From: Hyphomicrobium_A sp963817485
GTDB taxonomy: Bacteria; Pseudomonadota; Alphaproteobacteria; Rhizobiales; Hyphomicrobiaceae
Direction: 5' to 3'
DNA: 64,000 nucleotides
Assembly: GCA_963817485.1 (NCBI GenBank)
Contig: CAWFOR010000005.1
Coordinates: 1 to 64,000, forward strand
In this document: positions 37,783-48,033 of the stretch, piece after piece
Position numbering within the stretch: the first letter of the stretch is position 1
How the letters are laid out: each line of letters begins with the position of its first letter
Notes under the pieces: generated by a model
Told to the model about the DNA's origin: nothing
The model's database searches: none
Seen by the model: the letters and a program-made list of their open reading frames with translations, nothing else
Program-made: the position numbers and the translations under genes

Positions 37783-38367
37783 TCACTTCGCCTTCTGCTT
37801 CTGATAGGTGCCAATGATTTGAGCCTCTGCGAGCACGTGCCCGCGCATCGCCGCCTCGACGGCGGACTTGGTGACCGGCTTGTCGAGGTTGAGCTCGGTA
37901 TCTAGCGCATAGAGCTTGTGGAAATAGCGGTGACGGCCGATCGGAGGGCAGGGGCCGCCGAAGTCGGCGCGTTTCCAATCGTTGAAACCGACCTGGGTGC
38001 CAGACGGAAGCGCGGCGCCGACCGCTTCGGCTAGCCCGGTAGAGCCCGGCGGCAAGTTGTAGAGCACCCAGTGCACCCAAGTGATGCGGGGGGCCTTCGG
38101 ATCGGGTGCATCGGGATCATCGACGATGAGCACGAGGCTTTTGGTCCCGGCGGGAACGCCCGACCACGCGAGCGGCGGGGAGAGGTCGCTGCCCTCGCAG
38201 GTATACTTCGCGGGGATCTCAGCGCCGTCGGCAAAAGCGGTAGATGTAATGCGCAGGGTCACGGTTGCCTCCTTGCTCGCCGCCGCCAGGCTCATCATGA
38301 AAATCATCGAGAGCAGCGCGGCTCGTGCCGGTCGCCGTAGCGGCTCGAGCCGAGCCGAAGCGGGCAT
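37783..38367 (-). CDS. YbhB/YbcL family PEBP-like protein, exported
   Basis: Phosphatidylethanolamine-binding-protein fold, 194 residues. The N-terminus has a hydrophobic export signal (ALLSMIFMMSLAAAS); an internal ATG would shorten it by about 20. The ligand-pocket motifs are SPPLAWSGVPAGTKSLVLIVDDPDAPD, WVHWVLYNLPP and GPCPPIGRHRYFHKLYALD. Bacterial members have unknown function. Confidence 0.88.
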   Translation of the reverse strand: MPASARLEPLRRPARAALLSMIFMMSLAAASKEATVTLRITSTAFADGAEIPAKYTCEGSDLSPPLAWSGVPAGTKSLVLIVDDPDAPDPKAPRITWVHWVLYNLPPGSTGLAEAVGAALPSGTQVGFNDWKRADFGGPCPPIGRHRYFHKLYALDTELNLDKPVTKSAVEAAMRGHVLAEAQIIGTYQKQKAK

Positions 38368-38380
38368 CGGCGCCGCCCTC

Positions 38381-38701
38381 TTAGAACAGCTTCATGCCGG
38401 GCGGTAGGGGGAGGCCGCCGGTCATATCCTGCATCTTCGCCTGCAGCTGTGCCTCAAGCTTGCCTTTGGCCTCTTGCGCGGCCGCAACCACGAGGTCCTC
38501 GAGGATCTCCGCCTCGCCCGGCTTCATCAGGCTCGGATCGATGGTGAGCTTCTTCAGGTCGCCCTTGCCGCCGAGCACCACCTTGACGAGGCCGCCGCCG
38601 GCCTGGCCGTCGATCTCCATCTGGGCGAGCTCCTCCTGCATCCGCTGCATGCGGGACTGCATCTCGCCGAGCTGCTTCATCACGCCCATAAGATCTTTCA
38701 T
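38381..38701 (-). CDS. ybaB: YbaB/EbfC nucleoid-associated protein
   Basis: A 106-residue DNA-binding protein with MKQLGEMQSRMQRMQEELAQ (coiled helix), the core VLGGKGDLKKLTIDPSLM and the C-terminal GGLPLPPGMKLF typical of the family. It follows dnaX by 26 bp, the conserved dnaX-ybaB pair. Confidence 0.95.
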   Translation of the reverse strand: MKDLMGVMKQLGEMQSRMQRMQEELAQMEIDGQAGGGLVKVVLGGKGDLKKLTIDPSLMKPGEAEILEDLVVAAAQEAKGKLEAQLQAKMQDMTGGLPLPPGMKLF

Positions 38702-38727
38702 TCGCGCTACCTTTCTGGGGAAAGCCT

Positions 38728-40425
38728 TCAGCCGGTGCCGGTGTCGTCCTCGGCGGGCCCGAGCAGCGTGCGCACCTCGGCGATCTTCGCGTCTGGGAAC
38801 TCGTCAAGGATGGCCTTGACCGCGGGGTGCGTCTTCAATGCGGCAAGCTCGGCGGCCTCGCGCTCGCGCCGCGCCTCAGCGATCGGCCGCGCGCCAGCCT
38901 CCTTCGATAGCAGCACCACCCAGCGCCGCTGCGTCCAAGCGATCAGCTTCTCGCGCAGCTCGTTGGCGATCTGCGGAGGTGCGCCGGGCGAAAGGAAGAG
39001 GTCGATCGATCCGGCCTGCGCGTCGAACTTCACGAGGCTGACGTGCTCTTCGAGGTGCACCTTCAGCTTGGCGTCGCGGCGCTCGGCGACGAGCGCGACG
39101 ACCTCGGCGAAAGAGCGCGGATCGGCGATGGCACCGCTAATGGGCTCCTCGGTCGGCGCCTCGTCGATGATCTCAGCATCGCCGTCCATTGCCTCGTCGG
39201 CCGGCTCCCCAGCACTCGCTCGCTCGAGCGCGGTATCCCGCGTGCTTCCGTTGTCTCGGATTGCCGGCTTGCCCGAGCCGCGAGCAAGCGCGTCGCCGCC
39301 GCCGAGCGTACGGATGAGCTCATCGGGCGAGGGCAGATCGGCGGTATGTGCGAGCCGGATCAACACCATCTCCGCGGCAGCCTTCGCGTTCGGCGCCTTG
39401 CCCGTCTCCTCCCAGCCCTTCAAAAGCATCTGCCAGGCGCGCGCGAGCAACGGCATGGAGAGGCGCTCTCCAATGCTGCCGGCGCGGCGACGCTCCTCTG
39501 CGCTCAAGGCCTCGCTGCCGGCTTCTGCGCCGACGGTGCGCGACCGCGCCGCCGCGTGCACTGCCTCCGCGAGGTCGGCCAACACCTGCGTCGGCTCGGC
39601 GCCGTCGCGGTGCAGAGCGTCGAGCGTCTCGATCGCCGCCTTCGTGTCGCCGCGGAAGATCTGCTCGAGCAGGTCGAAGATGCGGCCGCGGTCGGCAAGA
39701 CCCAGCATGTCGCGCACGGTCGCGGCCGTTACATGCCCCTGCCCCACGGCGATCGCCTGATCGAGCAGCGAGAGCCCGTCGCGCACCGAGCCTTCGGCCG
39801 CGCGCGCGATCATCGTCAATGCATCCGGCGCGGCTTGTGCACCCTCGCTGGCGACGATCTTGGTGAAATGCGTGGCAAGCTCCGGCACGTCGACGCGGCG
39901 TAAGTCGAAGCGCTGGCAGCGTGACAGCACCGTCACCGGCACCTTGCGGATCTCGGTCGTGGCGAAGATGAACTTGACGTGCTCATGCGGTTCTTCGAGC
40001 GTCTTCAGGAGCGCATTGAACGCCCCCTTAGACAGCATGTGGACCTCGTCGATGATGAATACCTTCATGCGCGCCATCGATGGGCCTAGCTGGGCCATAC
40101 TGATGATTTCGCGCATGTTGTCGACGCCGGTGTTCGACGCCGCATCCATCTCCATCACGTCGATATGGCGGCTTTCCATGATCGCCACACAGTGATAGCC
40201 CGGCACCGGCATGTCGAAGGTCGGCGTCTTGACGGTATCCGTCTCGTAGTTGAGCGCGCGGGCGATGATGCGGGCGGTCGTCGTCTTACCGACGCCGCGC
40301 ACGCCCGTCAGCATGTAGGCCTGTGCGATGCGCCCCGAGGCGAACGCGTTGCGCAGCGTCTTGACCATCGCCTCCTGGCCGATCAGGTCATCGAACGTCT
40401 GCGGGCGATACTTGCGCGCGAGCAC
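38728..40425 (-). CDS. dnaX: DNA polymerase III subunit gamma/tau
   Basis: The clamp-loader ATPase, at least 565 residues. Walker A GVRGVGKTTTARIIARALN, the DEVHMLSKGAFNALLKTLEEPPE-like segment (here LLKTLEEPHEHVKF), sensor motif VTVLSRCQRFDLRRV. The zinc finger is degenerate (only part of the Cys set), as is usual in alphaproteobacteria. The GTG at 40425 (MLARKYRPQTF) is in the right register, but the conserved upstream AAKPYVV remains in frame for 11 more codons back to a TAG. An upstream ATG (40501, MAKKKSE) is in another frame, so the true start is probably obscured by one indel. Confidence 0.93.
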   Translation of the reverse strand: MLARKYRPQTFDDLIGQEAMVKTLRNAFASGRIAQAYMLTGVRGVGKTTTARIIARALNYETDTVKTPTFDMPVPGYHCVAIMESRHIDVMEMDAASNTGVDNMREIISMAQLGPSMARMKVFIIDEVHMLSKGAFNALLKTLEEPHEHVKFIFATTEIRKVPVTVLSRCQRFDLRRVDVPELATHFTKIVASEGAQAAPDALTMIARAAEGSVRDGLSLLDQAIAVGQGHVTAATVRDMLGLADRGRIFDLLEQIFRGDTKAAIETLDALHRDGAEPTQVLADLAEAVHAAARSRTVGAEAGSEALSAEERRRAGSIGERLSMPLLARAWQMLLKGWEETGKAPNAKAAAEMVLIRLAHTADLPSPDELIRTLGGGDALARGSGKPAIRDNGSTRDTALERASAGEPADEAMDGDAEIIDEAPTEEPISGAIADPRSFAEVVALVAERRDAKLKVHLEEHVSLVKFDAQAGSIDLFLSPGAPPQIANELREKLIAWTQRRWVVLLSKEAGARPIAEARREREAAELAALKTHPAVKAILDEFPDAKIAEVRTLLGPAEDDTGTG

Positions 40426-40628
40426 GACGTAGGGCTTCGCCGCGCCCGCCTCGGCCGCGCCCTACTCCGTCTTCGCCTTTCCGATTTCTTCTTCGCCATG
40501 GCCTTAAAACTACCGCCGTCGGACTTCGGCCCACAGGGCCAGGGAGCAGCGACTCGTGGCGGAGCCGGCCCACGAGACGGGCGCCCGATCGCGGCTGCGA
40601 TCGGATCAGCGCCCGTGAGCGACATATA

Positions 40629-40727
40629 GAGGAGGCTGGCGAACGACCCGCGTCCTGATCGTTAGGGCTGCTTCCTTCCGGACCTGACCCGGTTGGCGAG
40701 GGATGCGTCCGCCGCCAACCTCCCGAG
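40629..40727 (-). ncRNA. ffs: Signal recognition particle RNA, bacterial small type (4.5S)
   Basis: On the minus strand the tetraloop domain GGTCAGGTCCGGAAGGAAGC is exact to the universal SRP core, and flanking GGGAGGTTGGCG pairs with CGCCAGCCTCCTC to close a hairpin of about 98 nt. Ends are approximate. It lies about 200 bp upstream of dnaX, the usual position in alphaproteobacteria. Confidence 0.92.
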
Positions 40728-40817
40728 CCGATTATGGGGGGTTGAGCCGCGCGTTACAACCCTCCCGCCGCGGCAGCCAACACTGTTGGCGCGCCGGCAT
40801 TTTTTGCCGCGGGGCGA

Positions 40818-41573
40818 TCAGATGCAGCGACCGCCGTCGACCTCCAGCGCAACGCCGGTGATGAACGACGACGCGGGCTCGGCGAGGAACAGCGCCGCGT
40901 TCGCGATGTCGTATGGCTGCGACAGGCGCCCGAGCGGAATGCCGACGATGAACTTGGCGCGATTCTCCGGTGTATCGGGCAGGCCCATGAACTGCTGGAG
41001 CATACCCGTCTCGCCCATCACCGGATTGATGGCGTTGACGCGGATGTTCTTCGGCGCCAGCTCCACCGCCATCGACTTCGTGAGCGTGATCACCGCACCC
41101 TTTGACCCGTTGTACCAGGTGAGACCGGGGCGCGGGCGTATGCCGGCGGTGGAGGCGATATTGATGATTGTGCCGCCGCCGCGCTGCTCCATCTTGGGGA
41201 CAGCGGCTAGCGTAGACAGGTAGATCGACTTCACGTTGACGGCGTAGATGCGATCAAACTCCACTTCGCCCACATCGAGCAGCGGCTGATTGCGGTGCGT
41301 GATGCCCGCGTTGTTGACCACGATGTCGAGGCCGCCGAAGGCTTCGGTCGCCGCGCGTACCATGGCGTCGACATCGGTCTTCTTCGAGACGTCGCAGGAA
41401 ACCGCGATGACGTTATTGCCGAGCGCCGCCGCAAGCTGCCGCGCACCCTCCCCATTGATGTCAGCAGCGATGACGCGCGCGCCTTCGAGCGCAAATAGCT
41501 CGGCAATCCCGCGGCCGAAGCCAGACGCAGCGCCCGTCACGATCGCGATCTTGTCCTGCAGTTTCCCCGTCAT
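40818..41573 (-). CDS. Short-chain dehydrogenase/reductase
   Basis: 251 residues, classical SDR: NAD(P) loop VTGAASGFGRGIAE, NNAGI, catalytic YNGSK with a preceding serine IINIASTAG, and GVALEVDGGRCI at the end. The acidic residue after strand 2 (AADINGEG) favours NAD+. Substrate unknown. The ATG at 41573 (MTGKLQDK) is preferred over 41627, which overlaps pheA. It is last in the kdsB-pheA-SDR group, 10 bp from pheA. Confidence 0.88.
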   Translation of the reverse strand: MTGKLQDKIAIVTGAASGFGRGIAELFALEGARVIAADINGEGARQLAAALGNNVIAVSCDVSKKTDVDAMVRAATEAFGGLDIVVNNAGITHRNQPLLDVGEVEFDRIYAVNVKSIYLSTLAAVPKMEQRGGGTIINIASTAGIRPRPGLTWYNGSKGAVITLTKSMAVELAPKNIRVNAINPVMGETGMLQQFMGLPDTPENRAKFIVGIPLGRLSQPYDIANAALFLAEPASSFITGVALEVDGGRCI

Positions 41574-41583
41574 CCCAATGCCC

Positions 41584-42537
41584 TCAAGCGCCGCGGCGCC
41601 GCACCGGGATCTGCCCAGTCGCCGCAAGCCGCGCCGCCTCGGCGCGATAGGGGCTCGCCGGATAGGTGCCGAGCACCTTCTTCTCGCTGGAGAAGAACGA
41701 AAGCTCCTTCAGCGCGAGCTGCACCGGCCCGTCGGTCGGATGGCCTTCGATGTCGGCGTAGAACATGGTCGCGTTGAAGGTACCCTCGAGCTGATAGCTC
41801 TCGAGCTTCGTCATGTTGACGCCGTTGGTCGCGAAACCGCCCAGCGCCTTGTAGAGGGCGGCAGGAATGTTGAGCACGCGGAAGATGAAGGTCGTGATGA
41901 CGGGGCCATTTCCGGGTTCGGCGTCCTCGGGCTCGGCCGAGAGCACGACGAAGCGCGTCGTATTATGCACCTCGTCCTCGATGTCACGCGCAAGGATATC
42001 GAGGCCGTAGATCTCGGCTGCGAGCGAGGATGCGATGGCCGCGAGCGAGGGGTCCCTCGATTCGCTCACCAGGCGCGCCGAGCCCGCAGTGTCGGCTTCC
42101 GGCACCGGCTTCAATCCGAGCTCACTCAGCTTTCGGCGGCATTGGCCCAGCGCGTGCGTATGGCTCAACGCGCGCTTGATGGTGGAGAGGCTCGCGCCGG
42201 GGCACGCCATCAACTGGTGGCGCACGCGCAGGAAGTGCTCGCCCACGATATAGAGATCGGCCTCGGGCAACAGGTGATGGATATCTGCGACGCGGCCGGC
42301 GACCGAGTTCTCGATGGGGATCATAGCGTATTGGGCGTCGCCCGACTTCACCGCGAGCAGCGCATCCTCGAATGTCGCGCAGGCGATCGCGTCATAAGCG
42401 GGAAAGGCTTCGCGGCAGGCGAGATGCGAGTTGGCGCCCGGCTCGCCCTGATAGGCGATGCGCGGAGCCGACCCTTTGGTTTCGGCGGCTCCGCCAGGTT
42501 GCGTCGCCGCGCTCGTCTGGCGGGTGTTGCTGGGCAT
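41584..42537 (-). CDS. pheA: Prephenate dehydratase
   Basis: Makes phenylpyruvate from prephenate for phenylalanine synthesis. 317 residues: a catalytic domain (RIAYQGEPGANSHLACREAFP, NTTRFVVLS is the TRF box) and a C-terminal ACT regulatory domain with the phenylalanine-binding LESYQLEGTFNATMFYADIEG. No chorismate mutase domain. The ATG at 42537 (MPSNTRQ) is preferred; the frame reaches 42567, close to kdsB. Middle gene of kdsB-pheA-SDR. Confidence 0.93.
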   Translation of the reverse strand: MPSNTRQTSAATQPGGAAETKGSAPRIAYQGEPGANSHLACREAFPAYDAIACATFEDALLAVKSGDAQYAMIPIENSVAGRVADIHHLLPEADLYIVGEHFLRVRHQLMACPGASLSTIKRALSHTHALGQCRRKLSELGLKPVPEADTAGSARLVSESRDPSLAAIASSLAAEIYGLDILARDIEDEVHNTTRFVVLSAEPEDAEPGNGPVITTFIFRVLNIPAALYKALGGFATNGVNMTKLESYQLEGTFNATMFYADIEGHPTDGPVQLALKELSFFSSEKKVLGTYPASPYRAEAARLAATGQIPVRRRGA

Positions 42538-42576
42538 GGGTCTTTGATGAATGAGCCCCGTCCGCATCAGCGAGCG

Positions 42577-43329
42577 TCAGCGTGCGGGCGGGTTGGCGCT
42601 CCCGATGAGGCGGCGCGCCCGCTCGAGATCGGCCGGAGTATCGACACCGAGCGGAACAGTGTCAACGATCTCGACGTCGATGCGCATGCCGGCTTCGAGA
42701 GCACGCAGTTGCTCGAGCTTCTCACGCTGCTCGAGCGGCGACGGCTTCAAGCCGACGAAGCGTTGCAGCGCCGCCCGGCGGTAGGCGTAGATGCCGATGT
42801 GATGATAAAGGGGTCCTTCACCATAGGGGGCGGTCGCGCGCGTGAAGTAGAGAGCGCGCAGGCGCCGCGTACCGGCGATGGGCGTGCCGACGACCTTCAC
42901 GACGTTGGGATTGGTCCGCTCCTCGGGCTCGCGGATCTCGGCGGCGAGCGTGGCGATGTCGGCATCGCCGGCGGCGAGCGGCTCAAGGCACGCCTCGATG
43001 AGATGCGGCTCGAGCGTCGGCAGGTCGCCCTGCAGGTTGACGACGTAGGACGCCTCCCCATCCGGATCGAGGCGGCTCACCGCCTCATAGATGCGATCCG
43101 AGCCCGACGCATGGTCGGGCCGCGTCATCAAAGCTTCACCGCCCGCCGCAGCTACGGCGGCGACGATCTCGTCGCTATCGGTTGCAACGACCACGCGGCC
43201 CGCCTGCGCGGCGATGGCGCGGCGCCAGACGTGCACGATCATCGGCTCGCCGGCGATATCGACCATCGGCTTGCTTGGCAGTCGCGTTGCCGCCATGCGC
43301 GCGGGTATGAGGATCAATGTGCGCGTCAT
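42577..43329 (-). CDS. kdsB: 3-deoxy-manno-octulosonate cytidylyltransferase
   Basis: Activates KDO as CMP-KDO for lipid A core synthesis, which marks a Gram-negative outer membrane with LPS. 250 residues: LILIPARMAATRLPSKPMVDIAG, VVATDSDEIVAAV, VVNLQGDLPTLEPHLI, HIGIYAYRRAALQRFV. The ATG at 43329 (MTRTLILIP) is preferred over 43347. Divergent from the cytochrome c gene. Confidence 0.95.
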   Translation of the reverse strand: MTRTLILIPARMAATRLPSKPMVDIAGEPMIVHVWRRAIAAQAGRVVVATDSDEIVAAVAAAGGEALMTRPDHASGSDRIYEAVSRLDPDGEASYVVNLQGDLPTLEPHLIEACLEPLAAGDADIATLAAEIREPEERTNPNVVKVVGTPIAGTRRLRALYFTRATAPYGEGPLYHHIGIYAYRRAALQRFVGLKPSPLEQREKLEQLRALEAGMRIDVEIVDTVPLGVDTPADLERARRLIGSANPPAR

Positions 43330-43484
43330 CGCGGCAGCTCTGCTCAACTCTTAACCGGTGGCAATTGGTCTCGGGCCGAGGCACTTAGAACGGCACCGAC
43401 CTTGGTTGCAAGCCGAAGCGGAATTCCTATAGTCGCGCCGGTTCGCCCGTCGGGCGCGAATTGATGAGCGGGCATGGGGTGACC

Positions 43485-44033
43485 ATGGATACCTTCGAGT
43501 TAGCCAAGATCGCCGGCGCAGTGCTCTCCGCACTTCTCGTCATCGTCGGGTTCCGCACGATGTTGGAGATCGCCGAGGAGTCCCGCCCGAAAGAGAAGCC
43601 GGGGTTCACGCTTCCGCTGCCGGCCGAGCAGACGCCCGCCGCCCAGCCCGGAGCCGGCGCCGCGGTCCCCGCTCCGGTCGCCTTGCCGGCCTTCGATCCC
43701 GCCGCGGTCGTGAAAGCCTCCGCCGACGGCAATGCGCAGAACGGCGCCACGACCTTCAAGAAGTGCCAGGCGTGCCACGATGGGACGAAGGGCGGCCCCA
43801 ACAAGGTGGGCCCCAACCTGTGGGGTATCGTCGGGCGCCCGAAGGCGGCACACGAGGGCTTTAACTATTCCGACGCCTTGAAGGCGAAGGGCGGCAATTG
43901 GACCCCGGAGGACCTCGTCACCTTCGTGCACGCGCCCAAGACCTTCGCTCCAGGCACGAAAATGCTTTTTCCCGGCATCCCGGACGCCACCGACCTTGCC
44001 GATCTGCTCGCCTATTTGAACACGCTCAAGTAG
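43485..44033 (+). CDS. Membrane-anchored class I cytochrome c (CycM-like)
   Basis: 182 residues. One N-terminal helix (residues 8-27) anchors it in the inner membrane. A Pro/Ala-rich linker leads to a periplasmic class I c domain with the heme motif CQACH (Cys94, Cys97, His98) and distal Met160 in PGTKMLF. Such proteins carry electrons between the bc1 complex and terminal oxidases. Upstream ATG and TTG codons extend the frame to 43461, but the MDTFELAK start fits homologues. Confidence 0.9.
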   Translation: MDTFELAKIAGAVLSALLVIVGFRTMLEIAEESRPKEKPGFTLPLPAEQTPAAQPGAGAAVPAPVALPAFDPAAVVKASADGNAQNGATTFKKCQACHDGTKGGPNKVGPNLWGIVGRPKAAHEGFNYSDALKAKGGNWTPEDLVTFVHAPKTFAPGTKMLFPGIPDATDLADLLAYLNTLK

Positions 44034-44187
44034 CGCTTGCGCTGCCGCCAAATGACAGCAAGTTAACTCGCACTTCGGCCCGGATTTTGCGACGTTGCAC
44101 CCTGTTTGCCGTCTTAAGCGGGTGCGCCCCGATGGGCCCCGCCTCCCCCGCGGTGTGGTGAAGCTCGTGAGAGGAAGGATAAGCCTG

Positions 44188-46187
44188 GTGCTTGCGCGTC
44201 CCGACGTCCCCGCCATTCTGCTCGCAACCCTCCTCTGCCTCGGCGCCACGACCGGGCGCGCAGCCGCGCAAGCCGATCCGGCGGCCGTTGCCATCCCCGC
44301 AGCCCCGGAAACGCGCGACCAATACCGGCGGGCAGCGCGACACACCACCACGCGCTTTCCCTCGTCGGCGAGCCCAAGTACGGCCCCGACTTCAAGCACT
44401 TCGATTGGGTCAATCCGGATGCTCCGAAGGGCGGCACCGTGCGCGGCTTTGTCGAAGGCTCCTTCGACAGCCTCAACCCCTTCACGGTGAAGGGCGTGCC
44501 GGCATCGAGCCTCGGCCTCATCTTCGATTCGCTTATGACGAACAGCCCCGACGAGCCCTCGGCTCAGTATGGGCTCATTGCCGAGTGGGTCTCCTTCCCG
44601 TCCGACTACTCGACGGTGACCTTCGGCATCAACCCGAATGCGCGCTTCCAGGACGGCACGCCGATCACGCCCGAGGACGTGATCTTCAGCTTCGAGGGGC
44701 AGAAGAAGGCACATCCGCGCACGGCCTTCTACTACAAGAACGTCGTCAAGGCGGAGAAGACGGGCGAGCACGAGGTCACCTTCACCTTCGACGTCAAGGG
44801 CAATCGCGAGCTGCCCCAGATCGTCGGGCAGCTCAGCGTGGTGCCGAAGAGCTATTGGGAGGCCAAGAGCGCGAACGGCGAGCAGCGCGACATCACCAAG
44901 ACCACCATGGAGATGCCGATCGGATCGGGCGCCTACAAGGTCAAGGAGTTCGACGCCGGCCGGTCCATCACCTACGAGCGCGTCAAGGATTACTGGGCAA
45001 ACGATTTACCGGTCTCCAAGGGACAGTGGAACTTCGACGAGATCAAGCTCACCTACTTCCTCGACCGCACGCCTGCCTTCGAGGAGTTCAAGTCGGGCAA
45101 GCTCGACTACTGGGCGGAAAACGTCGCCAGTCAGTGGGCGACGGCCTACGGCTTCCCCGCGGTCGAAAAGGGCTGGGTCAAGAAGGAGGCGATCCCGGTC
45201 AAGCGGGTCGCGCCAATGCAGGCATTCGTCTTCAATTTGCGCCGCAAGCAGTTCCAGGACCCGCGCGTGCGCAAGGCCTTCGCGCTCACCTTCAACTTCG
45301 AGGAAGCCAATAAGAAGCTGTTCTATGATCTCTACGTGCGCGTCGCGAGCTACTTCGACAATTCCGAGCTCGCCGCGACCGGTCTGCCGCAGGGGCGCGA
45401 GCTCGAGATCCTGAACGAGGTGCGCGACGAGCTGCCGCCCGAGGTCTTCACAACCGAATGGAAGAACCCCGTCAACGCGTCTCCGGAAGCTTTCCGCGAG
45501 CACATGCGCGAGGCGTCCAAGCTGCTCGCCGACGCGGGCTGGAAAGTGCAGGAGCTGACCGTCGACGACGGCTCTTGCGGCTTCTTCTGCAAGACCCTGC
45601 GCACCGTCGGTTTGGGCTCAGCCAAGACCGAGAATGTCCTGCGCAATGACGCGGGCGAGACGTTGACCGCCGAGTTCCTGCTCGACTCCCCCGACTTCCA
45701 GAAAATCGTGCTGCCCTACGTGCAAGACCTGCAGCGGCTCGGCATCAAGGCAAGCGTGCGCATGGTCGACAGCGCGCAATACAAGCGCCGCGAGGACGGG
45801 CACGACTACGACATCATCGTCGACAACTTTCCGCAGTCGGAATCGCCCGGAAACGAGCAGCGCGATTTCTGGGGCTCCGCTGCCGCCGACAAGGATGGCT
45901 CGCGCAACACCGCCGGCATCAAGAACCCGGCGATCGACAAGCTGATCGACAAGATCGTGTTCTCGACGGACCGCGCCGATCTCGTTGCCGCGACAAGGGC
46001 ACTCGATCGCGCGCTGCTATGGAATTATTACGCGGTGCCGCATTGGCACTATCCTTATGAGCGCTTGGCCTATTGGGACATCTTCGGGCGCCCGCAGACG
46101 CTTCCGTCGCAAACCGCGGCGCTCATGCAAACCTGGTGGATCGATCCCGAAAAGCAGAAGGCGCTCGCCGCCGCGCGGGGCCAATGA
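44188..46187 (+). CDS. Peptide ABC transporter substrate-binding protein, YejA type, copy 1 (one apparent frameshift)
   Basis: Periplasmic family-5 solute-binding protein, about 665 residues. The GTG at 44188 follows AGGAAGG and begins a signal peptide (ARPDVPAILLATLLCLGATTGRAAAQA). After a shift near 44310-44345 the mature part starts HALSLVGEPKYGPDFKHFDWVNP and includes FKSGKLDYWAENVASQWATAY, SYFDNSELAATGLPQGRELE and the C-terminal WNYYAVPHWHYPYERLAYWD, typical of YejA/microcin-C-type binders. Its TGA overlaps the start of the second copy (ATGA). Confidence 0.85.
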
Positions 46188-48026
46188 CGGGCAACGCCAC
46201 CGCGATCGGCAGAGCCGCGGCCAGGACAACCGGCCTGCTCGCGATCTTGCTGGCGTCGACCCTGCTCAGTGCGCCGGCGCTGGCTGAATTTCGCCACGGG
46301 CTTTCCGCGTTCGGCGACCTCAAGTACCCGGCGGACTTCAAGCACTTCGACTACGTCAATCCGGATGCGCCGAAAGGCGGGCGCCTCTCGACCATCGGCA
46401 CCGAGGGGCGCACGACCTTCGACAGCTTCAACGGTTTCCTCTTGAAGGGGGACGCGGCGCAGGGGCTCGAATCCCTGTTCGACACCCTGATGACGCGGGC
46501 GGCCGACGAGCCCGACGCGGTCTATGGCCTCGTCGCCAGCGCGGCCGAAATTACGCCCGACGGCAAGTCGGTCACCTTCCAGCTACGGCCCGAGGCAAAG
46601 TTTGCCGACGGCACGCCGCTCACGGCCGACGACGTCGTCTTCAGTTTCGACATCTTGAAGGCCAAAGGGCACCCGCGCTTCGGCATCGCGCTGCGCGATG
46701 TCGACAAAGCCGAAGCCCCCGACGCCCACACCGTGCGCTACACCTTCAAGGGCGACCTCACACGCGACCTGCCGCTCGTGATCGCCGAGCTGCCCATCCT
46801 GTCGAAGGCGTATTACACCGCGCACCCCTTCGATCAGACGTCGCTCGAGCCGCCGCTCGGCTCAGGGCCCTACGCAATCGGCGACTTCAAGGCCGGCACC
46901 TACGTCATCTTCAAGCGCCGCCCGGACTATTGGGCCAAGGACCTCCCCGTCAGCGTCGGCCGCTTCAACTTCGACGAGCTGCGCTACGACTACTTCCGCG
47001 ACCGTCGGATCGAACTGGAGAACCTATTCTCCGGCAACGTCGGCCTGCGCGAAGAGTTCACCTCGCTCGACTGGGCGACCGCCTACGAGAACGTGCCGGC
47101 GATCAAGGATGGGCGCATCCAACGCGCGACGCTGCCCGACGAGCGCCCCTCCGGCACGCAGGGCTTTTTCCTCAACACGCGACGCGAGCAGTTCAAGGAT
47201 ATCCGCGTGCGCGAGGCGATGGATCTCGCATTCGATTTCGAATGGTCGAACAAGAACCTGTTCTATGGCCTCTACAAGCGCACGCAGAGCTACTTCGAGA
47301 ACTCGCCGATGAAGGCGACCGGAGCGCCGAGCCCGGAAGAGACTGAAGCTGCTCGAGCCATTCCGCGACAAGCTACCGCCCGAGGTGTTCGGCGAGCCTT
47401 ACGTGCCGCCGGTGACCGACGGCTCGGGCCGCAACCGCGATAACCTGAAGAAGGCCAAGGAGCTGCTGACGGCCGCGGGCTATGGCGGTGCGGAAGCCGG
47501 CGGCAAGACGATGAAAGTTGAAATCTTGATCTTCGAGGACGGCTTTGAGCGCATCATCGGCCCCTACATCAACAACCTGAAGAAGATCGGCGTCGACGCC
47601 ACGATCCGGCTTGTCGATTCCTCCCAGTACGAGCGGCGCATGAAGTCGTTCGACTTCGATGTTGCCATCGAGCGCTACGTGCTGCGGCTGACGCCCGGCG
47701 TCGAGCTCAAAACCTACTGGGGATCGGAGGCGGCGAAGATGGACGGCAGCTTCAACCTCGCCGGCATTCAGGATCCCGTCCTCGATGCCCTCACCGACCG
47801 GGCCATCGAGGCCAAGTCGCGCGCCGAGCTGGTCGCCGCTTGCCGCGCCCTCGACCGGGTGCTACGCGCCGGCCACTATTGGGTGCCACAGTGGTATAAG
47901 GCCGCGCACAACATCGCCTTTTGGAATCGGTATTCGTGGCCGGAGGTGAAGGCCAAATATGATGAAGGCATTATCGACACCTGGTGGTACGACGCCGACA
48001 AAGCCGCGAAGCTAGACAAGAACTGA
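46184..48026 (+). CDS. Peptide ABC transporter substrate-binding protein, YejA type, copy 2 (one apparent frameshift)
   Basis: A second family-5 binding protein, about 613 residues, paralogous to copy 1 but clearly diverged. Signal peptide GLLAILLASTLLSAPALA, then FRHGLSAFGDLKYPADFKHF. SYFENSPMKATGAPSPEE is followed by a shift: removing the A at 47342 joins it to LKLLEPFRDKLPPEVFGEPY, which runs to the end at 48026. It overlaps copy 1 by 4 bp and is 7 bp from yejB, so all five transporter genes look like one operon. Confidence 0.85.
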
Positions 48027-48033
48027 GCCCCCG

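Noticed and set aside
38474..39760. 428-codon plus-strand frame over dnaX
   Set aside because: Antisense to dnaX-ybaB and rich in Ser/Arg; no signal, no domain.
41290..43464. 724-codon plus-strand frame antisense to SDR, pheA and kdsB
   Set aside because: It runs antisense to three genes with clear catalytic motifs and has no recognisable domain; long antisense frames are common in GC-rich DNA.
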